A stretch of 64,000 nucleotides of DNA from Blastococcus aggregatus (lineage in GTDB: Bacteria; Actinomycetota; Actinomycetes; Mycobacteriales; Geodermatophilaceae): contig NZ_OBQI01000005.1 of assembly GCF_900221005.1 (NCBI RefSeq), positions 186,001 through 250,000 on the forward strand. Reading direction: 5' to 3'. Both the position numbers and the translations under genes were made by a program. Below are positions 31,635 through 42,107 of this stretch, in pieces (the stretch's first letter is position 1; each line of letters opens with the position of its first letter). Under the pieces are notes generated by a model, which was given only the letters and a program-made list of their open reading frames with translations, was not told where the DNA came from and searched no databases.

Positions 31635-31640
31635 TATCCT
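31635..31640 (+). promoter_or_regulatory. -10 box TATCCT of the HNH gene
   Basis: TANNNT box 6 nt before the ATG at 31647. Confidence 0.5.
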
Positions 31641-31646
31641 TCGTAC

Positions 31647-32891
31647 ATGTGTTCGACCAGTTGCGAGACGCCGAGGGAGTGCTTGGACGGCGCTCTGCGG
31701 GCGTTGGCCGCCGAGGATCTGAAGTCCTCGTTCGGGCCGGCGGTGATCGAGCGGACCGGGTCGCTGGTGGTGGCTCGTAACCGGTTGGATGCCGAGGTCG
31801 CCCGCACGGTCCGCGAGGGTGAACTCACGCAGGCAGCCGAGCGCGACGGCAAAGCGACGATGGCCTCCTGGCTGCGCGGGCACCACCGGCTCTCGCAGCG
31901 GGAATCGAGCCGCCTGGTGCACGCCGGCCGCACCCTGGAGCGGCTGCCGGTGCTGGCGGCAGCCGCGGCGGCCGGTGCGGTGAGCGTGGAGGTAGTGACG
32001 GTGCTCGCCCCGGTCGTGTCGGACGTGAATCTCGCTCGCGCCGAAGCCCAGGGCGTAGACGTGGCCGCGATCGACGCGCTGCTCACCGACGTGGCGATGA
32101 CCCGCTCGCATGCCGACCTGCGCCAAGCGGTCGGGCACTACCTGGCGCGGCTGGACCCAGACGGCATCGAACCCGACCCCACCGAGCAGCGATCGCTGAC
32201 CTTCACCAAGCACACCGACGGCACAGTGACCATCCACGGCAGGCTGGATGCTGTCGGTGGGGAGAAGGTGCAGACCGCGGTCGAGTCGATCCAGCATGCC
32301 TCCCGCCCCGCCGGGGACACCCGCAGCCGGGCCCGGCAGGCCGGCGACGCCCTCGTCCAGCTCGCCGACAACGCCCTGGCCTCCGGCTCGTTGCCGATGC
32401 TCCGCGGGCACAAGCCGCACGTCGGCGTGCTGATCGACCTCGACGACCTGATGGACACGTCGTCAGGCGCTGGTGCCGGCGCCGGTCGGACGACCTTCGG
32501 CGGGATCATCTCCGCGGCCAAGGCCCGCTGGCTGGCCTGCGACGGCAACGTCACCCGCATCGTCATCGGCCCCGAAGGCCAGCCCCTCGACGTCGGCCAG
32601 AGCAAGCGCCTCTTCCCCCCGCACCTGCGGCGGGCGATCGAGGTACGGGACCGGCACTGCGTCTTCGCCGGGTGTGACGCCCCGTCCTACTGGTGCGACG
32701 TCCACCACGTCATCCACTGGATCGACGGCGGCGACACCTGCCTGGACAACGGCGCCCTCCTCTGCGAACGCCACCACACCAAGGTCCACCACGGCTTCCG
32801 CATAGAGCGACAACCCGACGGACGATGGCGCACCTGGCGCCCCGACGGCACCGAGATCCTGATCGGTCAACCGTTCCTGATCAGCGCCTGA
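31647..32891 (+). CDS. DUF222/HNH endonuclease (13E12 repeat family)
   Basis: 414 aa. Seen: a helical DUF222 region (about 30-300) with [15 protein letters not shown] and [21 protein letters not shown]-terminal HNH nuclease follows (about 335-390) with [36 protein letters not shown] and HHTKVHHGF; the zinc cysteines and the His-Asn-His set are present. This family occurs in many copies in actinobacterial genomes and behaves like a selfish or mobile unit, though its mechanism is not established. It sits opposite to the his genes and separates hisB from hisH. Its codon choice is slightly less GC-rich than that of its neighbours. Confidence 0.88.
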   Translation: MCSTSCETPRECLDGALRALAAEDLKSSFGPAVIERTGSLVVARNRLDAEVARTVREGELTQAAERDGKATMASWLRGHHRLSQRESSRLVHAGRTLERLPVLAAAAAAGAVSVEVVTVLAPVVSDVNLARAEAQGVDVAAIDALLTDVAMTRSHADLRQAVGHYLARLDPDGIEPDPTEQRSLTFTKHTDGTVTIHGRLDAVGGEKVQTAVESIQHASRPAGDTRSRARQAGDALVQLADNALASGSLPMLRGHKPHVGVLIDLDDLMDTSSGAGAGAGRTTFGGIISAAKARWLACDGNVTRIVIGPEGQPLDVGQSKRLFPPHLRRAIEVRDRHCVFAGCDAPSYWCDVHHVIHWIDGGDTCLDNGALLCERHHTKVHHGFRIERQPDGRWRTWRPDGTEILIGQPFLISA

Positions 32892-33080
32892 GCGCGCCGG
32901 TCCGCCTTCGGCCCGCTCCCACACCGTGGCGCGGCGGCTGAGGCGCGCGTCCTGCCGCAGCTCCTGGGTCAACAGGAAGGTGTCCCCGCCCCGCTGCCGG
33001 CGGCGTAGCGCTGCTCGAGCACCGACCACACGAACTCGCGCTCGTAGCGGGCACCCGGGGCCCGACCCGGGACGCCACCG
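32892..33080 (-). pseudogene. Possible frameshifted gene remnant next to the HNH gene
   Basis: On the minus strand one frame reads ARYEREFVWSVLEQRYAAGS, then after a one-base shift in a G-rich run another reads GGDTFLLTQELRQDARLSRR. Both halves look protein-like, but no intact frame spans them. The start is lost near 33080 and the end runs into the HNH gene. I do not recognise the family; it may be debris from the insertion. Confidence 0.3.
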
Positions 33081-33083
33081 GCG

Positions 33084-33668
33084 TCAGGCCCGCGGCTCGA
33101 CGCCCCACGGCAGGACGGTGAGCTCGGGCCACTCCCCCAGCCAGCGTGCGGCCTTGGTCTCGTAGACCTCCCGCGGCGCGAGGCGCCGGTTCGGGCGCAC
33201 CACGAGGCCGAACAGGTCGTCGAAGCCGTGCGGCGCGTAGACCCGCGGGCTGCCGTCGGCGTCGACGGTCACACCCAGGCAGCAGCACACCGCGGCGAAG
33301 TGGTCGATCGCGTCGGCGCAGTCGCGGAACGGCGGCGCCGGGACGCCGAAGTGCTCGGCGTACCAGAGGTGCACCCGCGCCTCGTTGCGGATCTCCACCG
33401 GCACGGCCAGGTCGGCGAACAGCCCCGCACCCGCCCGGATGACGGCGTCCTCCGCTGCCCACGAGGTGTCCTCGTCGAAGTAGAAGAGGTCGGCGTCGCG
33501 GATGCCCGAGCCGGCCGGGCGGCCGGTCAGCTCGTTCCACACCGTCTGGAACAGCACGCCGGCGGTGAGCCACCAGTCCTCCACGCCCAGGGCGGGCGCC
33601 CGCTCCAGCACCGCCGCGACCGTCGGGTCGGCCAGCACGATGCGCAGGAAGCGCTGCTCGTCGTCCAC
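33084..33668 (-). CDS. Nucleotidyltransferase-like protein (DUF925/COG3575)
   Basis: 194 aa. Seen: VEDWWLTAGVLFQTVWNELTG, GSGIRDADLFYFDEDTSWAAEDAVI (acidic residues as in nucleotidyltransferase-fold proteins), VEIRNEARVHLWYAEHFGVPAPP, and FDDLFGLVVRPN. The pattern fits the predicted nucleotidyltransferase family DUF925, whose activity is not established. The GTG is 13 bp downstream of the small membrane gene, so it is likely co-transcribed with hisB. Confidence 0.75.
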   Translation of the reverse strand: MDDEQRFLRIVLADPTVAAVLERAPALGVEDWWLTAGVLFQTVWNELTGRPAGSGIRDADLFYFDEDTSWAAEDAVIRAGAGLFADLAVPVEIRNEARVHLWYAEHFGVPAPPFRDCADAIDHFAAVCCCLGVTVDADGSPRVYAPHGFDDLFGLVVRPNRRLAPREVYETKAARWLGEWPELTVLPWGVEPRA

Positions 33669-33681
33669 GGTCGGGCCGGGA

Positions 33682-33858
33682 TCAGACCAGGCGGAGGATG
33701 CCCGACGCCGTCGCCATCAGCGCCGCGACCAGCAACGCCACGGCCAGGACGACCTGCGGCGTCGTCCGCCCCTCGGTCTCGGAGTCGGCGCGGAAGACGC
33801 TCCACGCGCCCCCGAGCAGGAAGCCCCCGAACACGATCAGGATGAGGCCGGAGTCCAC
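33682..33858 (-). CDS. 58-aa membrane protein between hisB and the DUF925 gene
   Basis: GTG at 33858, three bp after the hisB stop. Two hydrophobic helices (SGLILIVFGGFLLGGAWSVF and VVLAVALLVAALMATASGIL) are joined by a charged loop RADSETEGRTT. A small membrane gene at this spot in the his operon is known from other actinobacteria; its function is unknown. The tight spacing argues that it is translated. Confidence 0.7.
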   Translation of the reverse strand: MDSGLILIVFGGFLLGGAWSVFRADSETEGRTTPQVVLAVALLVAALMATASGILRLV

Positions 33859-33861
33859 CGG

Positions 33862-34470
33862 TTACAGGGCGCCCTTGGTCGAGGGCACGTCGGTGACGCG
33901 GGGGTCCAGGGCGACCGCCTGGCGCAGCGCCCGTGCGAGCGCCTTGAACTGACCCTCGACGATGTGGTGGGCGTCGCGGCCGGCGTAGAGCACCCGCACG
34001 TGCAGGCTGATCCGCGCGTTGAACGCGAAGGACTCCAGCACGTGCTTGGTGAGCGACGTCGGGTAGTCCGGCCCGATCATCGGCGTCATGTTCTCCGGCT
34101 CGGCGTGCACGAAGTACGGCCGCCCGGACAGGTCGACGGCGGCCTGTGCCAGCACCTCGTCCATCGGGATGGTCGCGTCGCCGTAGCGGGTGATGCCGCG
34201 CTTGTCGCCCAGCGCCTCGGCGAACGCCTGGCCGAGGGCGATCGCGACGTCCTCGACGGTGTGGTGCGCGTCGATGTGCAGGTCGCCGTCGGCCTGCACG
34301 GTGAGGTCGATCCCGCTGTGCTTCGACAGCGCGGTGAGCATGTGGTCGTAGAAGCCCACGCCCGTGCTGATCGAGCTGGTGCCCGTGCCGTCGAGGTCGA
34401 GTTCGACGACCAGCTTGGTCTCGCTGGTCGCGCGCTCCACCCGGGCGGTGCGGCGTGCAGGTGCGGTCAT
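33862..34470 (-). CDS. hisB: Imidazoleglycerol-phosphate dehydratase
   Basis: 202 aa, dehydratase only (no phosphatase domain). Seen: paired metal motifs [15 protein letters not shown] with [19 protein letters not shown] and the second half [13 protein letters not shown] with [19 protein letters not shown]. Mn-bound 24-mer in the family. The ATG at 34470 lies 4 bp after hisC; a longer upstream frame overlaps hisC and is not needed. Confidence 0.96.
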   Translation of the reverse strand: MTAPARRTARVERATSETKLVVELDLDGTGTSSISTGVGFYDHMLTALSKHSGIDLTVQADGDLHIDAHHTVEDVAIALGQAFAEALGDKRGITRYGDATIPMDEVLAQAAVDLSGRPYFVHAEPENMTPMIGPDYPTSLTKHVLESFAFNARISLHVRVLYAGRDAHHIVEGQFKALARALRQAVALDPRVTDVPSTKGAL

Positions 34471-34474
34471 GGCG

Positions 34475-35587
34475 TCAGTCTCCCAGAGAGATGCGCTGAT
34501 CCCGCGCCACCTCACCCAGCGCGGTGAGGAAGGCGTCGGTCTCGGCGGCGGTGCCGGCGGTGACCCGCAGCCATCCGGGCAGCCCGACGTCGCGCACCAG
34601 GACGCCGCGGTCGAGCAGCGCCTGCCAGGCGGCGGGGGCGTCGGCGAAGCGGCCGAACAGCACGAAGTTGGCGTCGCTCGGCACGCTGGTCAGCCCCATC
34701 GCGGGCAGCGCGGCGACGATCCGGTCCCGCTCCTCCCGCACCGCGTCGACGGTCGCCAGCAGCGCGTCGGTGTGCGCCAGCGCGGCCCGCGCGGCCGCCT
34801 GGGTCAGCGAGCTCAGGTGGTAGGGCAGCCGCACCAGCTGCAGCGCGTCGACGACGGCGGCGTCCGCGGCGAGGTAGCCCAACCGCAGCCCGGCCATGCC
34901 GAACGCCTTGCTCATCGTGCGGCTCACGATCAGCCGCGGCCGCCCGGGGAGCAGCGTGAGCGCCGACGGCGTGCCGGTGCGGGCGAACTCCGCGTAGGCC
35001 TCGTCCACCACGAGGATCCCGGCCGTGGCGGCGTACAGCTCCTCGATCGTCTCCAGCGGCACCGCGGTGCCGGTCGGGTTGTTCGGGCTGGTCACGAAGA
35101 CGACGTCGGGAGCGACCTCGCGCAGCTGCGCCACGGCTGCGGCCCGGTCGATCGTGAAGTCCTCGCGACGGTGCCCGTCCACCCAGCCCGTCCCGGTGCC
35201 GGCGCTGATGATCGGGTGCATCGAGTACGACGGCGTGAACCCCAGCGCCGTCCGCCCGGCTCCGCCGAAGGCCTGCAGGATCTGCTGGAGCACCTCGTTC
35301 GAGCCGTTGGCCGCCCACACCTGCGCCGGCTCGATCGCCGTCCCCGCGGAGCGGGAGAGGTAGGCGGCGAGGTCGGCGCGCAGGTCGCGGGCGTCGCGGT
35401 CGGGATAGCGGTTGAGCTCCAGTGCCGCGTGTCCGAGCGCCGTCCCCAGGTCGGCGAGCAGCTCGTCCGGCAGCGGGTGCGGGTTCTCGTTGGTGTTGAG
35501 GCGATGGGTCGCCGGCACCTGCGGAGCGCCGTAGGGCGTGCGGCCCCGCAGCTCCGGCCGCAGCGGGAGCTCGTCCATCGACGTCAT
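34475..35587 (-). CDS. hisC: Histidinol-phosphate aminotransferase
   Basis: 370-aa fold-type I PLP enzyme. Seen: [73 protein letters not shown] lysine in [17 protein letters not shown], and C-terminal [16 protein letters not shown]. The ATG overlaps hisD as ATGA. The family may also accept aromatic keto acids. Confidence 0.96.
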   Translation of the reverse strand: MTSMDELPLRPELRGRTPYGAPQVPATHRLNTNENPHPLPDELLADLGTALGHAALELNRYPDRDARDLRADLAAYLSRSAGTAIEPAQVWAANGSNEVLQQILQAFGGAGRTALGFTPSYSMHPIISAGTGTGWVDGHRREDFTIDRAAAVAQLREVAPDVVFVTSPNNPTGTAVPLETIEELYAATAGILVVDEAYAEFARTGTPSALTLLPGRPRLIVSRTMSKAFGMAGLRLGYLAADAAVVDALQLVRLPYHLSSLTQAAARAALAHTDALLATVDAVREERDRIVAALPAMGLTSVPSDANFVLFGRFADAPAAWQALLDRGVLVRDVGLPGWLRVTAGTAAETDAFLTALGEVARDQRISLGD

Positions 35588-36888
35588 GGGCGCTGCCGGA
35601 TCCGCACCGCCGCCGAGTGCGCCGGCAGGTCCTCGGCTCCGGCCAGGGCGTCGATGTGCCCGGCCACGCCCGCGAGCGCCTGCTCGTCGTACTCGATGAC
35701 GTGGATGCCGCGCAGGAAGGACTGGACGCTCAATCCGCTGGAGAAGCGGGCGCAGCCGCCCGTCGGCAGCACGTGGTTGGAGCCGGCGCAGTAGTCGCCC
35801 AGCGACACCGGCGACCACGCGCCGACGAAGATCGCGCCGGCGTTGCGCACCCGCGCGGCGACCGCGCGCGCGTCGCGGGTCTGGATCTCCAGGTGCTCGG
35901 CGGCGTAGGCGTCGACCACGCGGAGCCCGGTGTCGATGTCGTCGACCAGCACGATCCCGGACTGGCTGCCGTGCAGCGCGGTGTTGATCCGGTCGGAGTG
36001 CTTGGTCGCGGTGACCTGCCCCGGCACCAGCGCCAGGACGGCGTCGGCGAGGGCCTCGCTGTCGGTGACGAGCACCGCGCCGGCCAGCGGGTCGTGCTCC
36101 GCCTGGCTGATCAGGTCGGCGGCGACGTGGGCGGGGTCGGCGGTCTCGTCGGCGAGGATCGCCACCTCGGTGGGGCCGGCCTCGGAGTCGATACCGATGA
36201 TGCCGCGCAGCAGCCGCTTGGCCGCCGTCACGTAGACGTTGCCCGGGCCGGTGACCATGTCGACCGGCTCGCAGGAGCCGGCGCCGTAGCCGAAGACCGC
36301 CACGGCCTGCGCCCCGCCGACGGCGTAGACCTCGGTGATGCCGAGCAGCGCGCAGGCGGCCAGCACTCCGGGGTCGGGCAGGCCGCCGTGGTCGCGCTGC
36401 GGCGGGGAGGCGACGGCGATCGACTCCACGCCCGCGATCTGCGCGGGAACGACGTTCATGATCACGCTGGACAGCAGCGGGGCCAGCCCACCGGGGACGT
36501 AGAGGCCCACCCGGCGCACCGGCACCCAGCGCTCGGTGACCGTGCCGCCGGGGACGACCTCGGTGGTGACGTCGGTGCGGCGCTGATCGGCGTGCACCTT
36601 CTGCACCCGGGCGATCGCCTCCTCCAGCGCCGCGCGCAGCGTGGGGTCGCACTCGGCGAGCGCACGGTCCAGCGCGGCCTGCGGGACGGCGAAGTCCTCG
36701 TTGTCCACGCCGTCGAGGCGCGCGGTGATCTCGCGGACCGCCTGGGCGCCCCGGATGCGCACGTCCTCGCACAGCGGGCGCACCGTCGCGAGCACGGAGT
36801 CGATGTCGGTCGCGGCGCGCGGCAGCAGGCCGGCGAGCTCCCGGGATCCCGGCAGCGCGGATCCGCGCAGGTCGATGCGGGCGAGCAC
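35584..36888 (-). CDS. hisD: Histidinol dehydrogenase
   Basis: 434 aa. Two-step NAD-dependent oxidation of histidinol to histidine. Seen: [121 protein letters not shown]. Start GTG with GGAGG about 7 nt upstream. It heads hisD-hisC-hisB-small membrane gene-DUF925. TACGCT about 65 nt upstream could be its -10 box. Confidence 0.96.
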   Translation of the reverse strand: MLARIDLRGSALPGSRELAGLLPRAATDIDSVLATVRPLCEDVRIRGAQAVREITARLDGVDNEDFAVPQAALDRALAECDPTLRAALEEAIARVQKVHADQRRTDVTTEVVPGGTVTERWVPVRRVGLYVPGGLAPLLSSVIMNVVPAQIAGVESIAVASPPQRDHGGLPDPGVLAACALLGITEVYAVGGAQAVAVFGYGAGSCEPVDMVTGPGNVYVTAAKRLLRGIIGIDSEAGPTEVAILADETADPAHVAADLISQAEHDPLAGAVLVTDSEALADAVLALVPGQVTATKHSDRINTALHGSQSGIVLVDDIDTGLRVVDAYAAEHLEIQTRDARAVAARVRNAGAIFVGAWSPVSLGDYCAGSNHVLPTGGCARFSSGLSVQSFLRGIHVIEYDEQALAGVAGHIDALAGAEDLPAHSAAVRIRQRP

Positions 36889-36965
36889 GGGATGGCCTCC
36901 GGGAGGGTGGGTACGGCTCAGCGAGGGTGGGCGTGGGACGGAGTTCCAGCGTAGCCAGCGGCCCG

Positions 36966-36971
36966 TAGGCT
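36966..36971 (+). promoter_or_regulatory. -10 box TAGGCT of the Lon-N gene
   Basis: TANNNT box 6 nt before the ATG at 36978. Confidence 0.6.
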
Positions 36972-36977
36972 GCCGGG

Positions 36978-37808
36978 ATGGGTGAGTTGATCCCGCTGTT
37001 CCCGCTCGGCACTCCCCTCTTCCCCGGTGTCGTCCTCCCGCTGCACGTCTTCGAGCCGCGCTACCGGCGGCTGGTCCTCGACCTGCTGGCGATCCCGGAG
37101 GAGAGCGAGCGCCGATTCTTCGGCGTCGTCGCCATCCGGCAGGGCTGGGAGGTGGAACGGGTCGCGCCGGCGGAGGCGCTCTACGACATCGGCTGCGTCG
37201 CGCGGCTGCAGATGGTGCGCCCGCAGGCCGACGGCGGCTTCCGCGTGGTCACCGTCGGCGGCGAGCGCTTCCGGCTGCGCGACGTCGTCGTCGGCGAGGA
37301 CCCGCCGTACCTGCAGGGCGAGGTCGAGTGGCTCGCCGACGAGGAGGCGGCCGAGGAAGCCGCCGGGGACGCGGAGGGCCTGGTCCTCCCGGGCAGCGGA
37401 GCCGCCCCCGCCGCCGGCCGGGTGCCGGTCTGCGACGAGAACCTCGACGAGGTCGTCGCCTCCGTGGCGCGGGGGTCGCTGGCCCTGCTCGCTTCGGGCG
37501 TGCAGGAGCTGTTCACCGACTACGTCGACGAGGTCGCCGACCTCGGCGCCGGCAGTGACGGCGAGGACGCCGAGCGCGCCGCGCTGCTCGCCGCCGTGGC
37601 CGACGACCCCACGGCGCTGTCCTGGTTGGTGGCGTCGGCGGCGCTGCTCACGACCGAGGACCGGCAGGCGCTGCTCGCCGAGTCGACGACCCGTCGCCGG
37701 CTGGCCGCGGAGACCCGGCTGCTGCGCCGTGAGCTGACGCTCCTGCGCGAGCTGGGCGCGGTTCCGGCGCCGCTGCAGGGGTTCGCCACCCCCATGACCG
37801 TCAACTGA
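36978..37808 (+). CDS. LON N-terminal substrate-binding domain protein
   Basis: 276 aa. Seen: [73 protein letters not shown], which is the Lon N-domain. There is no AAA or protease domain, so it is a stand-alone binding protein. Helical C-terminal half. An acidic Ala-rich insert lies near 118-150. Role unknown; possibly an adaptor. Divergent from hisD. Its end overlaps the convergent membrane gene by 8 bp. Confidence 0.85.
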   Translation: MGELIPLFPLGTPLFPGVVLPLHVFEPRYRRLVLDLLAIPEESERRFFGVVAIRQGWEVERVAPAEALYDIGCVARLQMVRPQADGGFRVVTVGGERFRLRDVVVGEDPPYLQGEVEWLADEEAAEEAAGDAEGLVLPGSGAAPAAGRVPVCDENLDEVVASVARGSLALLASGVQELFTDYVDEVADLGAGSDGEDAERAALLAAVADDPTALSWLVASAALLTTEDRQALLAESTTRRRLAAETRLLRRELTLLRELGAVPAPLQGFATPMTVN

Positions 37809-38427
37809 CCGGCGGTACCGCGCCCTCCGGTGCGGGCACGGCTGAGGGCTCCGGCGCCGGACGGCCCAGCCCGTCCTCGGCGTTGATGATCACGCCCAGC
37901 ACGTAGACGAGCAGCGCCACGAACGGCGCGACGGCCAGCGCGGCGGTGGCGCCGAGGTCGAGCCCGGTGGTGACCGTCCCGCCGACGTCGGCCAGCTGCT
38001 CCCGGGTCGGCCCCTCGCCGATGAGCTCGCCGACCAGCCAGGCGATCGCCCCGGAGGCGGTCGCGCCCAGGGCGAGCGCGACCAGCAGGGCCACGCCGCG
38101 CTGCCGGCGCATCCTCCAGGCGGCTCCGCCGGCGAGCAGCCCGACCACGGTGAGGACCAGGACGAAGACGGCGTCGTCGGCCACCAGCAGCTCCGACGAC
38201 GGCGAGCCGATCACCACCGGCCCGTCCTCGGTGATCCGGAAGTCCGCGCGCGGGGCCAGCGCCCACCAGGCCAGCCCGGCCGGCACGCCGACCCCCGCCA
38301 GCGCCAGGACCAGCCAGGCCGCCGGGCGCAGGTCGGCCCGCAGCTCCTCGCGGCCCCGCCAGCGCGCCGACGGTGGCGGCGGCACGGCGCGGGCGCGCAG
38401 GACGGGCGCGGACGGCGGGGTGGTCAC
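37801..38427 (-). CDS. Four-helix membrane protein (DUF2567-like)
   Basis: 208 aa. Basic N terminus, then hydrophobic helices at LRPAAWLVLALAGVGVPAGLAW, AVFVLVLTVVGLLAGGAAW, GVALLVALALGATASGAIAW and LAVAPFVALLVYVLGVII, with an extracytoplasmic stretch (PRADFRITEDGPVVIGSPS) and a Pro-rich tail. It resembles actinobacterial DUF2567 proteins; assignment is tentative. The start GTG overlaps the dnaE stop as GTGA. Confidence 0.6.
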   Translation of the reverse strand: MTTPPSAPVLRARAVPPPPSARWRGREELRADLRPAAWLVLALAGVGVPAGLAWWALAPRADFRITEDGPVVIGSPSSELLVADDAVFVLVLTVVGLLAGGAAWRMRRQRGVALLVALALGATASGAIAWLVGELIGEGPTREQLADVGGTVTTGLDLGATAALAVAPFVALLVYVLGVIINAEDGLGRPAPEPSAVPAPEGAVPPVS

Positions 38428-41400
38428 AGCAGCGCGACGCTGGTGGGGCCGAGCAACGCCTTGATGTCACCCATGAGCGCCGTGCTCGGGCGGACCCGCA
38501 GCCCCTGGTCGAGCCGGAGCACGGTCTCCCGGCTGCCGTTGACCAGCTTGAGCTGCACCTCGGTGGTGCCCGGGTGGCTGCCCAGCACCTCGCGCAGGCG
38601 CTCCACCACCGGCGGCGTGCAGCGGGCGGCGGCCATCGACACCAGGACCGGGCCGCGCGGGCCCTCGGTGATCTCGGGGAGCGTCACCTCGGAGCCGAAC
38701 AGCGAGGGCTGGTCGTCGCGCCGGCTGATCCGGCCCTTGACCACCACGATCTGGTCCCGGACGACCTTCTCCGAGACCTCGGCCCAGGTCTTGGGGAAGA
38801 ACAGCACCTCGATGCCGGACTCGAGGTCCTCCAGCGTGGCGATGGCCCAGGGCGCGCCCTGCTTGTTGGTGCGCGGCGAGACGGCGGTGAGGATGCCGGC
38901 GATCGTGACGTTCGCGCCGTCCTCGACCCCGCCGGCGTTGATCTCGGCGATCGCGGTGTCGGCGTTCTGGGCCAGCACGTGCTCGACCCCGTGCAGCGGG
39001 TGGTCGGAGACGTACAGGCCGAGCATGTCGCGCTCGAAGACCAGCCGCTCGCTCTTGGACCAGTCGGCCGTCGGGATGACGATGTCCAGCGCGCTGCCGA
39101 ACGGGTCCTCGGCGGCGTCCCCCTCGCCGAAGCTGCCGAACAGGTCGAACTGCCCCTCGGCCTCCTTGCGCTTGAGCCCCATCGCGGAGTCCACGGCCTG
39201 CGCGTGGATCGCGACGATGCCCTGGCGGGAGTGGCCCAGGGAGTCGAAGCCGCCGGCCTTGGCGAGGGACTCGATGACCTTCTTGTTGCAGGCCACCGTG
39301 TCGATCTTCTTCATGAAGTCGGGGAAGTCCTTGAACGCCCCCTTCTCCTCGCGCGCCTTCACGATCGAGTCGACGACGTTGGTCCCGACGTTGCGCACCG
39401 AGGCCAGCCCGAAGCGGATGTCGGTGCCGACGGCGGTGAAGTCCCAGGAGGACTCGTTGACGTCCGGCGGGAGCACCTTGATGCCCATCCGGCGGCACTC
39501 GGCCAGGTAGACCGGCCGTCGGTCCTTGTCGTCCTGGACGCTGGTCAGCAGCCCCGCCATGTACTCGGCCGGGTAGTTGGCCTTGAGGTAGGCCGTCCAG
39601 TACGAGATGAGCCCGTACGCCGCCGAGTGCGCCTTGTTGAAGGCGTAGTCGGCGAACGGGACGAGGATGTCCCAGAGGGTCTTGATCGCCGCGCCGGAGA
39701 AACCGTTGGCCGTCATGCCGGCCTCGAAGCCGACGAACTCCGCGTCCAGCACGGACTTCTTCTTCTTGCCCATCGCGCGACGCAGCAGGTCGGCCTTGCC
39801 GAGCGAGTACCCGGCGACCTTCTGCGCGATCGCCATGACCTGCTCCTGGTAGACGATCAGGCCGTAGGTCTGGCCGAGGATCTCCTCGAGCGGCTCGGCC
39901 AGCTCGGGGTGGATCGGCGTGATCTCCTGCTGGCCGTTCTTGCGCAGCGCGTAGTTCGTGTGCGAGTTCGCACCCATCGGCCCGGGCCGGTACAGCGCGC
40001 CGACGGCCGAGATGTCCTCGAAGTTGTCCGGCCGCATGAGCCGCAGCAGGGAGCGCATCGGGCCGCCGTCGAACTGGAAGACGCCGAGGGTGTCGCCCCG
40101 GCCGAGCAGCTCGTAGGTCGCCTTGTCCGTGAGGTCCTTGCTGATCTCGTCGAGGTCGACGGGCTCCTTGCCGTTGAGCACGATGTTGCGCAGCGCGTCG
40201 TCGAGGACGGTCAGGTTGCGCAGGCCCAGGAAGTCCATCTTGAGCAGCCCGAGCGTCTCGCAGGTCGGGTAGTCGAACTGCGTGATCATCGCGCCGTCGG
40301 CCTCGCGGCGCATCAGCGGGATGCTGTCGATCAGCGGGTGCCGGCCGATGATCACACCGGCGGCGTGCACGCCCCACTGCCGCTTCAGGCCCTCGAGCTT
40401 GCGGGCCTGGTCGACGACCTCGGCGGCGCCGGGGTCGGACTCGTAGCGGGCGCGGAACTCCGCGGCCTCCTTGTACCGGGGGTGGGCCGGGTCGAAGATC
40501 CCCGACAGGGGGATGTCCTTGCCCATGACACCCGGGGGCATCAGCTTGGTGAGCTCGTCGCCGACGGAGTAGGGGCGGTCCAGCACGCGGGCGGCGTCCT
40601 TGATCGCGGCCTTCGCCTTGATCGTCCCGTAGGTGACGATCTGGCTGACCCGCTCCTCGCCGTACTTCTCCGACACGTACCGGATAACCTCGCCGCGGCG
40701 GCGGTCGTCGAAGTCGATGTCGACGTCGGGCATGGAGACGCGCTCGGGGTTGAGGAACCGCTCGAAGATCAGACCGTGGGCCAGCGGGTCCAGGTCGGTG
40801 ATCCCCATGGCGAACGCGGCCAGCGACCCGGCGGCCGAGCCACGGCCGGGACCGACGCGGATGCCGTTGTCCTTGGCCCAGTTGATGAAGTCGGCGACCA
40901 CGAGGAAGTACCCCGGGAAGCCCATCTGGCAGATGATCCCGGTCTCGTAGTCGGCCTGCTTGCGCACGTGGTCGGGGATGCCGCCCGGGTAGCGCTTGTG
41001 CAGGCCGCGCTCGACCTCCTTGATGAACCAGGAGGTCTCGTCCTCCCCCTCGGGCAGGGGGAAGCGGGGCATCAGGTCGGCGCCCTCGGTGAAGGTCACC
41101 TCGCACTGCTCGGCGACGAGCAGCGTGTTGTCACAGGCGACGGAGAGCTCGCCGGGGAACAGCGCGCGCATCTCCGCGGCGCTCTTCAGGTAGTAGCCGT
41201 CGCCGTTGAACCGGAAGCGGTTGGTCTCGTTCAGCCGCGAACCGGTCTGGATGCACAGGAGCGCGTCGTGGGCCTGCGCGTCCTCCTTGTGCGTGTAGTG
41301 CAGGTCGTTGGTGGCCAGCAGCGGGATGCCGAGGTCCTTGGCGATCGCCATCAGCGCCGGGCGGGTCTTCTTCTCGATGGACAGGCCGTGGTCCATCAGC

Positions 41401-41984
41401 TCGGCGTAGAAGTTCTCCTTCCCGAAGATGTCCTGGAAGTCGGCCGCGGCCTGCTTGGCCTTGTCCTCCTTGCCGGCCCGCAGCCACATGTTGACCTCGC
41501 CCGAGGGGCAGCCGGTGGTCGCGATGAGGCCCTTGCCGTAGCGCTCCAGCAGGTCGCGGTCGAAGCGCGGCTTCCGGTACTGGCCCTCGAGGCTGGCCAG
41601 CGAGGAGATGCGGAAGAGGTTGTGCATCCCCTCGGTGGTGCGGGCCAGCAGCGTCATGTGGGTGTAGGCGGCCTTGCCGCGGTTGTTGCCGCCGTCGCCC
41701 TCCTCGTCGAGGAGCTTGTCGCCGAAGTCGAACGGCGCGCGGTCGAACCGCGAGCCCGGCGTGTAGTACCCCTCCATGCCGATGATCGGCTTCACGCCCG
41801 CGCTGGTCGCCTGCTTGTAGAAGTCGTAGGCGCCGAACACGTTGCCGTGGTCGGTCATGGCCAGCGCCGGCATGCCCTGCTCGGCGGCCGCCTTCGTCAC
41901 CTCGGGCAGCTTCGCCGCGCCGTCGAGCATCGAGTACTCGGTGTGGACGTGCAGGTGCGCGAAGGAGTCGGACTTGCTGCTCAC
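38424..41984 (-). CDS. dnaE: DNA polymerase III alpha subunit
   Basis: 1186-aa replicative polymerase (DnaE1 type). Seen: N-terminal PHP domain with FAHLHVHTEYSMLDG and MTDHGNVFGAYDF (intact metal residues, consistent with actinobacterial proofreading). Palm follows with GPGRGSAAGSLAAF and the catalytic PDVDIDFDD, then fingers, tandem HhH with VNESSWDF downstream, and an OB fold near 1000-1080 (VTIAGILTAVSPRTNKQG). No intein. The GTG at 41984 starts the conserved region; GAGGAG is about 12 nt upstream. Confidence 0.97.
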   Translation of the reverse strand: MSSKSDSFAHLHVHTEYSMLDGAAKLPEVTKAAAEQGMPALAMTDHGNVFGAYDFYKQATSAGVKPIIGMEGYYTPGSRFDRAPFDFGDKLLDEEGDGGNNRGKAAYTHMTLLARTTEGMHNLFRISSLASLEGQYRKPRFDRDLLERYGKGLIATTGCPSGEVNMWLRAGKEDKAKQAAADFQDIFGKENFYAELMDHGLSIEKKTRPALMAIAKDLGIPLLATNDLHYTHKEDAQAHDALLCIQTGSRLNETNRFRFNGDGYYLKSAAEMRALFPGELSVACDNTLLVAEQCEVTFTEGADLMPRFPLPEGEDETSWFIKEVERGLHKRYPGGIPDHVRKQADYETGIICQMGFPGYFLVVADFINWAKDNGIRVGPGRGSAAGSLAAFAMGITDLDPLAHGLIFERFLNPERVSMPDVDIDFDDRRRGEVIRYVSEKYGEERVSQIVTYGTIKAKAAIKDAARVLDRPYSVGDELTKLMPPGVMGKDIPLSGIFDPAHPRYKEAAEFRARYESDPGAAEVVDQARKLEGLKRQWGVHAAGVIIGRHPLIDSIPLMRREADGAMITQFDYPTCETLGLLKMDFLGLRNLTVLDDALRNIVLNGKEPVDLDEISKDLTDKATYELLGRGDTLGVFQFDGGPMRSLLRLMRPDNFEDISAVGALYRPGPMGANSHTNYALRKNGQQEITPIHPELAEPLEEILGQTYGLIVYQEQVMAIAQKVAGYSLGKADLLRRAMGKKKKSVLDAEFVGFEAGMTANGFSGAAIKTLWDILVPFADYAFNKAHSAAYGLISYWTAYLKANYPAEYMAGLLTSVQDDKDRRPVYLAECRRMGIKVLPPDVNESSWDFTAVGTDIRFGLASVRNVGTNVVDSIVKAREEKGAFKDFPDFMKKIDTVACNKKVIESLAKAGGFDSLGHSRQGIVAIHAQAVDSAMGLKRKEAEGQFDLFGSFGEGDAAEDPFGSALDIVIPTADWSKSERLVFERDMLGLYVSDHPLHGVEHVLAQNADTAIAEINAGGVEDGANVTIAGILTAVSPRTNKQGAPWAIATLEDLESGIEVLFFPKTWAEVSEKVVRDQIVVVKGRISRRDDQPSLFGSEVTLPEITEGPRGPVLVSMAAARCTPPVVERLREVLGSHPGTTEVQLKLVNGSRETVLRLDQGLRVRPSTALMGDIKALLGPTSVALL

Positions 41985-42107
41985 GGGCGGTCGGTGCTCC
42001 TCGGTGGTCGTGCGTGCCCGGCCGGCAGGTTCTCCGGCGGGCGACCGGCGGGGAAGACCGGTGTGCGGGTCGATCCTCGCACTGGAAGCTGTCTACTCCG
42101 AGGGTCT

